NCBI GenBank assembly: GCA_964016885.1
Contig: OZ024744.1
Coordinates: forward strand, 25,983,608 to 26,047,607
DNA from: Eledone cirrhosa
Taxonomy: Eukaryota; Mollusca; Cephalopoda; Octopoda; Eledonidae
Length of the DNA: 64,000 nucleotides
Direction of reading: 5' to 3'
The position numbers were made by a program, and so were the translations under genes. The notes below the pieces were generated by a model. That model searched no databases. It was not told the DNA's origin and worked only from the letters and a program-made list of their open reading frames with translations. Shown here piece after piece: positions 20,960-34,500 of this stretch; the stretch's first letter is position 1, and each line of letters begins with the position of its first letter.

Positions 20960-23900
20960 AACCATGTCAAATAACCGTTGATACCAGCCTTTTAGTCCAT
21001 GTGTGTAACACTGAGTGCCAGGTGATTTAAATCATGTCAAACAACCATTGATACCAGCCTTTAAGTCCATTTGTGTAAAACTGAGGGCCATGTGATTTAA
21101 ACCATGTCGAATAATCGTTGATACGAGCCTTTAAGTCCATCTGTGTAAAACTGAGGCCATGTGATTTAAACCATGTCAAATAATCGTTGATACGAGCCTT
21201 TAAGTCCATCTGTATAAAACTGAGGGCCATGTGATTTAAACCATGTCAAATAATAGTTGATACGAGCCTTTAAGTCCATCTGTATAAAACTGAGGCCATG
21301 TGATTTAAACCATGTCAAACAACAGTTGATACCAGTCTTTAAGTCCATCTGTGTAACACTGAAGGCCATGTGATTTAACACATATCAAATAATCGTTGAT
21401 ACGAGTCTTTAAGTCCATCTGTATAAAACTGAGGGCCATGTGATTTAAACCATGTCAAATAATCTTTGATACGAGCCTTTAAGTCCATCTGTATAAAACT
21501 GAGGCCATGTGATTTAAACCATGTCAAATAACCGTTGATACCAGCCTTTAAGTCCATCTGTGTAAAACTGAGACCATGTGATTTAAACCATGTCAAACAA
21601 CCGTTGATACCAGCCTATTAGTCAATTTGTGTAACACTGAGTGCCAGGTGATTTAAACCATGTCAAACAATCGTTTATACCAGCCTTTAAGTCCATTTGT
21701 GTAACACTGAGTGCCAGGTGACTTAAACCATTTCAAACAACCATTGATACCAGCCTTTAAGTCCATTTGTGTAACATTGAGGGCCATTTGACTTAAACCA
21801 TTTCAACCTACCATTGATACCAGCCTTTAAGTCCATCTGTGTAAAGCTGAGGGCCATGTGATTTAAACCATGTCAAATAACCGTTGATACCAGCCTTTTA
21901 GTCCATTGGTGTAACACTGAGTGCCAGGTGATTTAAACCATGTCAAAGAACCGTTGATACCAGCCTTTAAGTCCATTTGTGTAACACTGAGGGCCATGTG
22001 ATTTAAATCATGTCAAACAACCGGTGATACCAGCCTTTAAGTCCATCTGTGTAAAACTGAGGGCCATGTGATTTAAACCATGTCAAATAACAGTTGATAC
22101 CAGCCTTTTAGTCCATGTGTGTAACACTGAGTGCCAGGTGATTTGAATCATGTCAAACAACCGTTGATACCAGCCTTTAAGTCCATTTGTGTAACACTGA
22201 GTACCAGGTGATTTAAACCATGTCAAATAACCGTTGATACCAGCCTTTAAGTCCATGTATGTAACACTGAGGGACATGTGATTTAAACCATGTCAAACAA
22301 CCATTGATACCAGCCTTTAAGTCCATTTGTGTAACACTGAGGGCCATGTAACTTAAACCATTTCAAACAACCATTGATACCAGACTTTAAGTCCATTTGT
22401 GTAACACTGAGGGCCATGTGATTTAAACCATGTCAAATAATCGTTGATACGAGCCTTTAAGTCCATCTGTATAAAACTGAGGCCATGTGATTTAAACCAT
22501 GTCAAACAACCGTTGATACCAGCCTTTAAGTCCATCTGTGTAAAACTAAGGCCATGTGATTTAACCCATGTCAAATAACCGTTGATACCAGCCTTTAAGT
22601 CCATCTGTGTAAAACTGAGACCATGTGATTTAAACCATGTCAAAAAACCGTTGATACCAGCCTATTAGTCCATTTGTGTAACACTGAGTGCCAGGTGATT
22701 TAAACCATGTCAAACAACCGTTTATACCAGCCTTTAAGTCCATTTGTGTAACACTGAGTGCCAGGTGACTTAAACCATTTCAAACAACCATTGATACCAG
22801 CCTTTAAGTCCATTTGTGTAACATTGAGATCCATGTAATTTAAACCATGTCAAACAACCGTTGATACCAATCCTTTAAGTCCATTTGTGTAACATTGAGT
22901 GCCAAGTGATTTAAACCATGTCAAACAACCGTTGATACCAGCCTTTAAGTCCATTTGTGTAAGACTGAGTGCCAGGTGATTTAAACCATGTCAAATATCC
23001 GTTGATACCAGACTTTAAGTCCATCTGTGTAAAACTGAGGGCCATGTGATTAAAACCATGACAACCGTTGATACCAGCCTTTAAGTCCATTTGTGTAACA
23101 TTGAGATCCATGTAATTTAAACCATGTCAAACAACCGTTAATACCAGCCTTTAAGTCCATTTGTGTAACACTGAGGGCCATGTGACTTAAACCATTTCAA
23201 ACTAACATTGATACCAGCCTTTAAGTCCATATGTGTAAAACTGAGGCCATGTGATTTAAACCATGTCAAACACCGTTGATACCAGCCTTTAAGTCCATCT
23301 GTGTAAAACTGAGGGCCATGTCATTTAAACCATGTCAAATAACCGTTGATACCAGCCTTTAAGTCCCTCTGTGTAAAACTGAGGGCCATGTGATTTAAAC
23401 CATGTCAAATAACCGTTGATACCAGCCTTTTAGTCCATGTGTGTAACACTGAGTGCCAGGTGATTTAAATCATGTCAAACAACCATTGATACCAGCCTTT
23501 AAGTCCATTTGTGTAAAACTGAGGGCCATGTGTTTTAAACCATGTCGAATAATCGTTGATACGAGCCTTTAAGTCCATCTGTGTAAAACTGAGGCCATGT
23601 GATTTAAACCATGTCAAATAATCGTTGATACGAGACTTTAAGTCCATCTGTATAAAACTGAGGGCCATGTGATTTAAACCATGTCAAATAATAGTTGATA
23701 CGAGCCTTTAAGTCCATCTGTATAAAACTGAGGCCATGTGATTTAAACCATGTCAAACAACAGTTGATACCAGTCTTTAAGTCCATCTGTGTAACACTGA
23801 AGGCCATGTGATTTAACACATATCAAATAATCGTTGATACGAGTCTTTAAGTCCATCTGTATAAAACTGAGGGCCATGTGATTTAAACCATGTCAAATAA

Positions 23901-26900
23901 TCGTTGATACGAGCCTTTAAGTCCATCTGTATAAAACTGAGGCCATGTGATTTAAACCATGTCAAATAACCGTTGATACCAGCCTTTAAGTCCATCTGTG
24001 TAAAACTGAGACCATGTGATTTAAACCATGTCAAACAACCGTTGATACCAGCCTATTAGTCAATTTGTGTAACACTGAGTGCCAGGTGATTTAAACCATG
24101 TCAAACAATCGTTTATACCAGCCTTTAAGTCCATTTGTGTAACACTGAGTGCCAGGTGACTTAAACCATTTCAAACAACCATTGATACCAGCCTTTAAGT
24201 CCATTTGTGTAACATTGAGGGCCATTTGACTTAAACCATTTCAAACTACCATTGATACCAGCCTTTAATTCCATCTGTGTAAAGCTGAGGGCCATGTGAT
24301 TTAAACCATGTCAAATAACCGTTGATACCAGCCTTTTAGTCCATTTGTGTAACACTGAGTGCCAGGTGATTTAAACCATGTCAAAGAACCGTTGATACCA
24401 GCCTTTAAGTCCATTTGTGTAACACTGAGGGCCATGTGATTTAAATCATGTCAAACAACCGGTGATACCAGCCTTTAAGTCCATATGTGTAAAACTGAGC
24501 CCATGTGATTTAAACCATGTCAAACAACCGTTGATACCAGCCTTTAAGTCCATCTGTGTAAAACTGAGGGCCATGTGATTTAAACCATGTCAAATAACAG
24601 TTGATACCAGCCTTTTAGTCCATGTGTGTAACACTGAGTGCCAGGTGATTTGAATCATGTCAAACAACCGTTGATACCAGCCTTTAAGTCCATTTGTGTA
24701 ACACTGTGTACCAGGTGATTTAAACCATGTCAAATAACCGTTGATACCAGCCTTTAAGTCCATGTATGTAACACTGAGGGACATGTGATTTAAACCATGT
24801 CAAACAACCATTGATACCAGCCTTTAAGTCCATTTGTGTAACACTGAGGGCCATGTAACTTAAACCATTTCAAACAACCATTGATACCAGACTTTAAGTC
24901 CATTTGTGTAACACTGAGGGCCATGTGATTTAAACCATGTCAAATAATCGTTGATACGAGCCTTTAAGTCCATCTGTATAAAACTGAGGCCATGTGATTT
25001 AAACCATGTCAAACAACCGTTGATACCAGCCTTTAAGTCCATCTGTGTAAAACTAAGGCCATGTGATTTAACCCATGTCAAATAACCGTTGATACCAGCC
25101 TTTAAGTCCATCTGTGTAAAACTGAGACCATGTGATTTAAACCATGTCAAATAATCGTTGATACGAGCCTTTAAGTCCATGTGTATAAAACTGAGGCCAT
25201 GTGATTTAAACCATGTCAAATAACCGTTGATACCAGCCTTTAAGTCCATCTGTGTAACACTGAGTGCCAGGTGATTTAAACCATGTCAAACAATCGTTTA
25301 TACCAGCCTTTAAGTCCATTTGTGTAACACTGAGTGCCAGGTGACTTAAACCATTTCAAACAACCATTGATACCAGTCTTTAAGTCCATTTGTGTAACAT
25401 TGAGGGCCATTTGACTTAAACCATTTCAAACTACCATTGATACCAGCCTTTAAGTCCATCTGTGTAAAGCTGAGGGCCATGTGATTTAAACCATGTCAAA
25501 TAACCGTTGATACCAGCCTTTTAGTCCATTTGTGTAACACTGAGTGCCAGGTGATTTAAACCATGTCAAAGAACCGTTGATACCAGCCTTTAAGTCCATT
25601 TGTGTAACACTGAGGGCCATGTGATTTAAACCATGTCAAATAATCGTTGATACCAGCCTTTAAGTCCATTTGTGTAAGACTGAGTGCCAGGTGATTTAAA
25701 CCATGTCAAATATCCGTTGATACCAGACTTTAAGTCCATCTGTGTAAAACTGAGGGCCATGTGATTAAAACCATGACAACCGTTGATACCAGCCTTTAAG
25801 TCCATTTGTGTAACACTGAGGGCCATGTGACTTAAACCATTTCAAACTACCATTGATACCAGCCTTTAAGTCCATATGTGTAAAACTGAGGCCATGTGAT
25901 TTAAACCATGTCAAACACCGTTGATACCAGCCTTTAAGTCCATCTGTGTAAAACTGAGGGCCATGTCATTTAAACCATGTCAAATAACCGTTGATACCAG
26001 CCTTTAAGTCCATCTGTGTAAAACTGAGGGCCATGTGATTTAAACCATGTCAAATAACCGTTGATACCAGCCTTTTAGTCCATGTGTGTAACACTGAGTG
26101 CCAGGTGATTTAAATCATGTCAAACAACCATTGATACCAGCCTTTAAGTCCATTTGTGTAAAACTGAGGGCCATGTGTTTTAAACCATGTCGAATAATCG
26201 TTGATACGAGCCTTTAAGTCCATCTGTGTAAAACTGAGGCCATGTGATTTAAACCATGTCAAATAATCGTTGATACGAGCCTTTAAGTCCATCTGTATAA
26301 AACTGAGGGCCATGTGATTTAAACCATGTCAAATAATAGTTGATACGAGCCTTTAAGTCCATCTGTATAAAACTGAGGCCATGTGATTTAAACCATGTCA
26401 AACAACAGTTGATACCAGTCTTTAAGTCCATCTGTGTAACACTGAAGGCCATGTGATTTAACACATATCAAATAATCGTTGATACGAGTCTTTAAGTCCA
26501 TCTGTATAAAACTGAGGGCCATGTGATTTAAACCATGTCAAATAATCGTTGATACGAGCCTTTAAGTTCATCTGTATAAAACTGAGGCCATGTGATTTAA
26601 ACCATGTCAAATAACCGTTGATACCAGCCTTTAAGTCCATCTGTGTAAAACTGAGACCATGTGATTTAAACCATGTCAAACAACCGTTGATACCAGCCTA
26701 TTAGTCAATTTGTGTAACACTGAGTGCCAGGTGATTTAAACCATGTCAAACAATCGTTTATACCAGCCTTTAAGTCCATTTGTGTAACACTGAGTGCCAG
26801 GTGACTTAAACCATTTCAAACAACCATTGATACCAGCCTTTAAGTCCATTTGTGTAACATTGAGGGCCATTTGACTTAAACCATTTCAAACTACCATTGA

Positions 26901-28500
26901 TACCAGCCTTTAATTCCATCTGTGTAAAGCTGAGGGCCATGTGATTTAAACCATGTCAAATAACCGTTGATACCAGCCTTTTAGTCCATTTGTGTAACAC
27001 TGAGTGCCAGGTGATTTAAACCATGTCAAAGAACCGTTGATACCAGCCTTTAAGTCCATTTGTGTAACACTGAGGGCCATGTGATTTAAATCATGTCAAA
27101 CAACCGGTGATACCAGCCTTTAAGTCCATATGTGTAAAACTGAGCCCATGTGATTTAAACCATGTCAAACAACCGTTGATACCAGCCTTTAAGTCCATCT
27201 GTGTAAAACTGAGGGCCATGTGATTTAAACCATGTCAAATAACAGTTGATACCAGCCTTTTAGTCCATGTGTGTAACACTGAGTGCCAGGTGATTTGAAT
27301 CATGTCAAACAACCGTTGATACCAGCCTTTAAGTCCATTTGTGTAACACTGAGTACCAGGTGATTTAAACCATGTCAAATAACCGTTGATACCAGCCTTT
27401 AAGTCCATGTATGTAACACTGAGGGACATGTGATTTAAACCATGTCAAACAACCATTGATACCAGCCTTTAAGTCCATTTGTGTAACACTGAGGGCCATG
27501 TAACTTAAACCATTTCAAACAACCATTGATACCAGACTTTAAGTCCATTTGTGTAACACTGAGGGCCATGTGATTTAAACCATGTCAAATAATCGTTGAT
27601 ACGAGCCTTTAAGTCCATCTGTATAAAACTGAGGCCATGTGATTTAAACCATGTCAAACAACCGTTGATACCAGCCTTTAAGTCCATCTGTGTAAAACTA
27701 AGGCCATGTGATTTAACCCATGTCAAATAACCGTTGATACCAGCCTTTAAGTCCATCTGTGTAAAACTGAGACCATGTGATTTAAACCATGTCAAAAAAC
27801 CGTTGATACCAGCCTATTAGTCCATTTGTGTAACACTGAGTGCCAGGTGATTTAAACCATGTCAAACAACCGTTTATACCAGCCTTTAAGTCCATTTGTG
27901 TAACACTGAGTGCCAGGTGACTTAAACCATTTCAAACAACCATTGATACCAGCCTTTAAGTCCATTTGTGTAACATTGAGATCCATGTAATTTAAACCAT
28001 GTCAAACAACCGTTGATACCTATCCTTTAAGTCCATTTGTGTAACATTGAGTGCCAAGTGATTTAAACCATGTCAAACAACCGTTGATACCAGCCTTTAA
28101 GTCCATTTGTGTACGACTGAGTGCCAGGTGATTTAAACCATGTCAAATATCCGTTGATACCAGACTTTAAGTCCATCTGTGTAAAACTGATGGCCATGTG
28201 ATTTAAACCATGACAACCGTTGATACCAGCCTTTAAGTCCATTTGTATAACATTGAGATCCATGTAATTTAAACCATGTGAAACAACCGTTGATACCAGC
28301 CTTTAAGTCCATTTGTGTAACACTGAGGGCCATGTGACTTAAACCATTTCAAACTACCATTGATACCAGCCTTTAAGTCCATATGTGTAAAACTGAGGCC
28401 ATGTGATTTAAACCATGTCAAACACCGTTGATACCAGCCTTTAAGTCCATCTGTGTAAAACTGAGGGCCATGTCATTTAAACCATGTCAAATAACCGTTG
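20960..28500. repeat. Higher-order repeat block, about 2.44-2.65 kb period, three copies
   Basis: The same ordered series of unit variants starts near 21027, 23465 and 26110 (spacing 2438 and 2645). Later markers at 22083, 24590 and 27235 are spaced 2507 and 2645. The spacing differences are whole units (69 or 138 bp), so copies differ by gain or loss of one or two units. Confidence 0.88.
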
Positions 28501-31500
28501 ATACCAGCCTTTTAGTCCATGTGTGTAACACTAAGTGCCATGTGAATTAAACCATGTCAAATAATCGTTGATACGAGCCTTTAAGTCCATCTGTATAAAA
28601 CTGAGGCCATGTGATTTAAACCATGTCAAACAACCGTTGATACCAGCCTTTAAGTCCATCTGTGTAAAACTAAGGCCATGTGATTTAACACATGTCAAAT
28701 AACCGTTGATACCAGCCTTTAAGTCCATCTGTGTAAAACTGAGACCATGTGATTTAAACCATGTCAAACAACCGTTGATACCAGCCTATTAGTCCATTTG
28801 TGTAACACTGTGTGCCAGGCGATTTAAACCATGTCAAACAACCGTTTATACCAGCCTTTAAGTCCATTTGTGTAACACTGAGGGCCAGGTGACTTAAACC
28901 ATTTCAAACAACCATTGATACCAGCCTTTAAGTCCATTTGTGTAACATTGAGATCCATGTGATTTAAACCATGTCAAACAACCGTTGATACCAGCCTTTA
29001 AGCCCATTTGTGTAACATTGAGTGCCAAGTGATTTAAACCATGTCAAACAACCGTTGATACCAGCCTTTAAGTCCATTTGTGTAAGACTGAGTGCCAGGT
29101 GATTTAAACCATGTCAAATATCCGTTGATACCAGACTTTAAGTCCATCTGTGTAACACTGAGGGCCATGTGACTTAAACCATTTCAAACTACCATTGATA
29201 CCAGCCTTTAAGTCCATCTGTGTAACACTGAGGGCCATGTGATTTAAATCATGTCAAACAACCGTTGATACCAGCCTTTATGTCCATCTCTGTAAAGCTG
29301 AGGGCCATGTGATTTAAACCATGTCAAATAACCGTTGATACCAGCCTTTTAGTCCATTTGTGTAACACTGAGTGCCAGGTGATTTAAACCATGTCAAACA
29401 ACCGTTGATTCCAGCCTTTAAGTCCATTTGTGTAACACTGAGGGCCATGTGATTTAAATCATGTCAAACAACCGGTGATACCAGCCTTTAAGTCCATATG
29501 TGTAAAACTGAGGCCATGTGATTTAAACCATGTCAAACAACCGTTGATACCAGCCTTTAAGTCCATCTGTGTAAAACTGAGGGCCATGTGATTTAAACCA
29601 TGTCAAATAACAGTTGATACCAGCCTTTTAGTCCATGTGTGTAACACTGAGTGCCAGGTGATTTAAATCATGTCAAACAACCGTTGATACCAGCCTTTAA
29701 GTCCATTTGTGTAACACTGAGTACCAGGTGATTTAAACCATGTCAACTAACCGTTGATACCAGCCTTTAAGTCCATCTATGTAACACTGAGGGACATGTG
29801 ATTTAAACCATGTCAAACAACCATTGATACCAGCCTTTAAGTCCATTTGTGTAACACTGAGGGCCATGTGATTTAAACCATGTCAAATAATCGTTGATAC
29901 GAGCCTTTAAGTCCATCTGTATAAAACTGAGGCCATGTGATTTAAACCATGTCAAACAACCGTTGATACCAGCCTTTAAGTCCATCTGTGTATAACTAAG
30001 GCCATGTGATTTAACCCATGTCAAATAACCGTTGATACCAGCCTTTAAGTCCATCTGTGTAACACTGAGGGCCATGTGACTTAAAGCATTTCAAACTACC
30101 ATTGATACCAGCCTTTAAGTCCATCTGTGTAACACTGAGGGCCATGTGATTTAAATCATGTCAAACAACCGTTGATACCAGCCTTTAAGTCCATTTGTGT
30201 AAGACTGAGTGCCAGGTGATTTAAACCATGTCAAATATCCGTTGATACCAGACTTTAAGTCCATCTGTGTAAAACTGAGGGCCATGTGATTTAAACCATG
30301 ACAAATAACCTTTGATACCAGCCTTTAAGTCCATTTGTGTAACATTGAGATCCATGTAATTTAAACCATGTGAAACAACCGTTGATACCAGCCTTTAAGT
30401 CCATTTGTGTAACACTGAGGGCCATGTGATTTAAACCATTTCAAACTACCATTGATACCAGCCTTTAAGTCCATCTGTGTAAAACTGAGGGCCATGTGAT
30501 TTAAACCATGACAAATAACCGTTGATACCAGCATTTTAGTCCATTTGTGTAACACTGAGTGCCAGGTGATTTAAACCATGTCAAACAACCGTTGATACCA
30601 GCCTTTAAGTCCATATGTGTAAAACTGAGGCCATGTGATTTAAACCATGTCAAACAACCGTTGATACCAGCCTTTAAGTCCATCTGTGTAAAACTGAGGG
30701 CCATGTCATTTAAACCATGTCAAATAACCGTTGATACCAGCCTTTTAGTCCATGTGTGTAACACTAAGTGCCAGGTGATTTAAATCATGTCAAACAACCG
30801 TTGATACCAGCCTTTAAGTCCATCTGTGTAAAACTGAGGCCATGTGATTTAAACCATGTCAAATAATCGTTGATACGAGCCTTTAAGTCCATCTGTATAA
30901 AACTGAGGGCCATGTGATTTAAACCATGTCAAATAATCGTTGATACGAGCCTTTAAGTCCATCTGTGTAACACTGAGTGCCAGGTGATTTAAACCATGTC
31001 AAACAACCGTTGATACCAGCCTTTAAGTCCATCTGTGTAAAACTAAGGCCATGTGATTTAACACATGTCAAATAACCGTTGATACCAGCCTTTAAGTCCA
31101 TCTGTGTAAAACTGAGACCATGTGATTTAAACCATGTCAAACAACCGTTGATACCAGCCTATTAGTCCATTTGTGTAACACTGAGTGCCAGGCGATTTAA
31201 ACCATGTCAAACAACCGTTTATACCAGCCTTTAAGTCCATTTGTGTAACACTGAGGGCCAGGTGACTTAAACCATTTCAAACAACCATTGATACCAGCCT
31301 TTAAGTCCATTTGTGTAACATTGAGATCCATGTGATTTAAACCATGTCAAACAACCGTTGATACCAGCCTTTAAGCCCATTTGTGTAACATTGAGTGCCA
31401 AGTGATTTAAACCATGTCAAACAACCGTTGATACCAGCCTTTAAGTCCATTTGTGTAAGACTGAGTGCCAGGTGATTTAAACCATGTCAAATATCCGTTG

Positions 31501-34500
31501 ATACCAGACTTTAAGTCCATCTGTGTAACACTGAGGGCCATGTGACTTAAACCATTTCAAACTACCATTGATACCAGCCTTTAAGTCCATCTGTGTAACA
31601 CTGAGGGCCATGTGATTTAAATCATGTCAAACAACCGTTGATACCAGCCTTTATGTCCATCTCTGTAAAGCTGAGGGCCATGTGATTTAAACCATGTCAA
31701 ATAACCGTTGATACCAGCCTTTTAGTCCATTTGTGTAACACTGAGTGCCAGGTGATTTAAACCATGTCAAACAACCGTTGATACCAGCCTTTAAGTCCAT
31801 TTGTGTAACACTGAGGGCCATGTGATTTAAATCATGTCAAACAACCGGTGATACCAGCCTTTAAGTCCATATGTGTAAAACTGAGGCCATGTGATTTAAA
31901 CCATGTCAAACAACCGTTGATACCAGCCTTTAAGTCCATCTGTGTAAAACTGAGGGCCATGTGATTTAAACCATGTCAAATAACAGTTGATACCAGCCTT
32001 TTAGTCCATGTGTGTAACACTGAGTGCCAGGTGATTTAAATCATGTCAAACAACCGTTGATACCAGCCTTTAAGTCCATTTGTGTAACACTGAGTACCAG
32101 GTGATTTAAACCATGTCAAATAACCGTAGATACCAGCCTTTAAGTCCATCTATGTAACACTGAGGGACATGTGATTTAAACCATGTCAAACAACCATTGA
32201 TACCAGCCTTTAAGTCCATTTGTGTAACACTGAGGACCATGTGATTTAAACCATGTCAAATAATCGTTGATACGAGCCTTTAAGTCCATCTGTATAAAAC
32301 TGAGGCCATGTGATTTAAACCATGTCAAACAACCGTTGATACCAGCCTTTAAGTCCATCTGTGTAAAACTAAGGCCATGTGATTTAACCCATGTCAAATA
32401 ACCGTTGATACCAGCCTTTAAGTCCATCTGTGTAAAACTGAGACCATGTGATTTAAACCATGTCAAAAAACCGTTGATACCAGCTTATTAGTCCATTTGT
32501 GTAACACTGAGTGCCAGGTGATTTAAACCATGTCAAACAACCGTTGATACCAGCCTTTAAGTCCATCTGTGTAAAACTGAGGGCCATGTCATTTAAACCA
32601 TGTCAAATAACCGTTGATACCAGCCTTTTAGTCCATGTGTGTAAAACTGAGACCATGTGATTTAAACCATGTCAAACAACCGTTGATACCAGCCTATTAG
32701 TCCATTTGTGTAACACTGAGTGCCAGGCGATTTAAACCATGTCAAACAACCGTTTATACCAGCCTTTAAGTCCATTTGTGTAACACTGAGGGCCAGGTGA
32801 CTTAAACCATTTCAAACAACCATTGATACCAGCCTTTAAGTCCATTTGTGTAACATTGAGATCCATGTGATTTAAACCATGTCAAACAACCGTTGATACC
32901 AGCCTTTAAGCCCATTTGTGTAACATTGAGTGCCAAGTGATTTAAACCATGTCAAACAACCGTTGATACCAGCCTTTAAGTCCATTTGTGTAAGACTGAG
33001 TGCCAGGTGATTTAAACCATGTCAAATATCCGTTGATACCAGACTTTAAGTCCATCTGTGTAACACTGAGGGCCATGTGACTTAAACCATTTCAAACTAC
33101 CATTGATACCAGCCTTTAAGTCCATCTGTGTAACACTGAGGGCCATGTGATTTAAATCATGTCAAACAACCGTTGATACCAGCCTTTATGTCCATCTCTG
33201 TAAAGCTGAGGGCCATGTGATTTAAACCATGTCAAATAACCGTTGATACCAGCCTTTTAGTCCATTTGTGTAACACTGAGTGCCAGGTGATTTAAACCAT
33301 GTCAAACAACCGTTGATACCAGCCTTTAAGTCCATTTGTGTAACACTGAGGGCCATGTGATTTAAATCATGTCAAACAACCGGTGATACCAGCCTTTAAG
33401 TCCATATGTGTAAAACTGAGGCCATGTGATTTAAACCATGTCAAACAACCGTTGATACCAGCCTTTAAGTCCATCTGTGTAAAACTGAGGGCCATGTGAT
33501 TTAAACCATGTCAAATAACAGTTGATACCAGCCTTTTAGTCCATGTGTGTAACACTGAGTGCCAGGTGATTTAAATCATGTCAAACAACCGTTGATACCA
33601 GCCTTTAAGTCCATTTGTGTAACACTGAGTACCAGGTGATTTAAACCATGTCAAATAACCGTAGATACCAGCCTTTAAGTCCATCTATGTAACACTGAGG
33701 GACATGTGATTTAAACCATGTCAAACAACCATTGATACCAGCCTTTAAGTCCATTTGTGTAACACTGAGGGCCATGTGATTTAAACCATGTCAAATAATC
33801 GTTGATACGAGCCTTTAAGTCCATCTGTATAAAACTGAGGCCATGTGATTTAAACCATGTCAAACAACCGTTGATACCAGCCTTTAAGTCCATCTGTGTA
33901 AAACTAAGGCCATGTGATTTAACCCATGTCAAATAACCGTTGATACCAGCCTTTAAGTCCATCTGTGTAAAACTGAGACCATGTGATTTAAACCATGTCA
34001 AAAAACCGTTGATACCAGCTTATTAGTCCATTTGTGTAACACTGAGTGCCAGGTGATTTAAACCATGTCAAACAACCGTTGATACCAGCCTTTAAGTCCA
34101 TTTGTGTAAGACTGAGTGCCAGGTGATTTAAACCATGTCAAATATCCGTTGATACCAGACTTTAAGTCCATCTGTGTAACACTGAGGGCCATGTGACTTA
34201 AACCATTTCAAACTACCATTGATACCAGCCTTTAAGTCCATCTGTGTAACACTGAGGGCCATGTGATTTAAATCATGTCAAACAACCGTTGATACCAGCC
34301 TTTAAGTCCATTTGTGTAAGACTGAGTGCCAGGTGATTTAAACCATGTCAAATATCCGTTGATACCAGACTTTAAGTCCATCTGTGTAAAACTGAGGGCC
34401 ATGTGATTTAAACCATGACAAATAACCTTTGATACCAGCCTTTAAGTCCATTTGTGTAACATTGAGATCCATGTAATTTAAACCATGTCAAACAACCGTT

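Noticed and set aside
24860..25249. 129-codon minus frame and many 60-108-codon frames through the 70-bp array
   Set aside because: Repeats of transposase C-terminal codons that remain open only where units are 69 bp; no start context or unique sequence, and frame is lost at each 70-bp unit.
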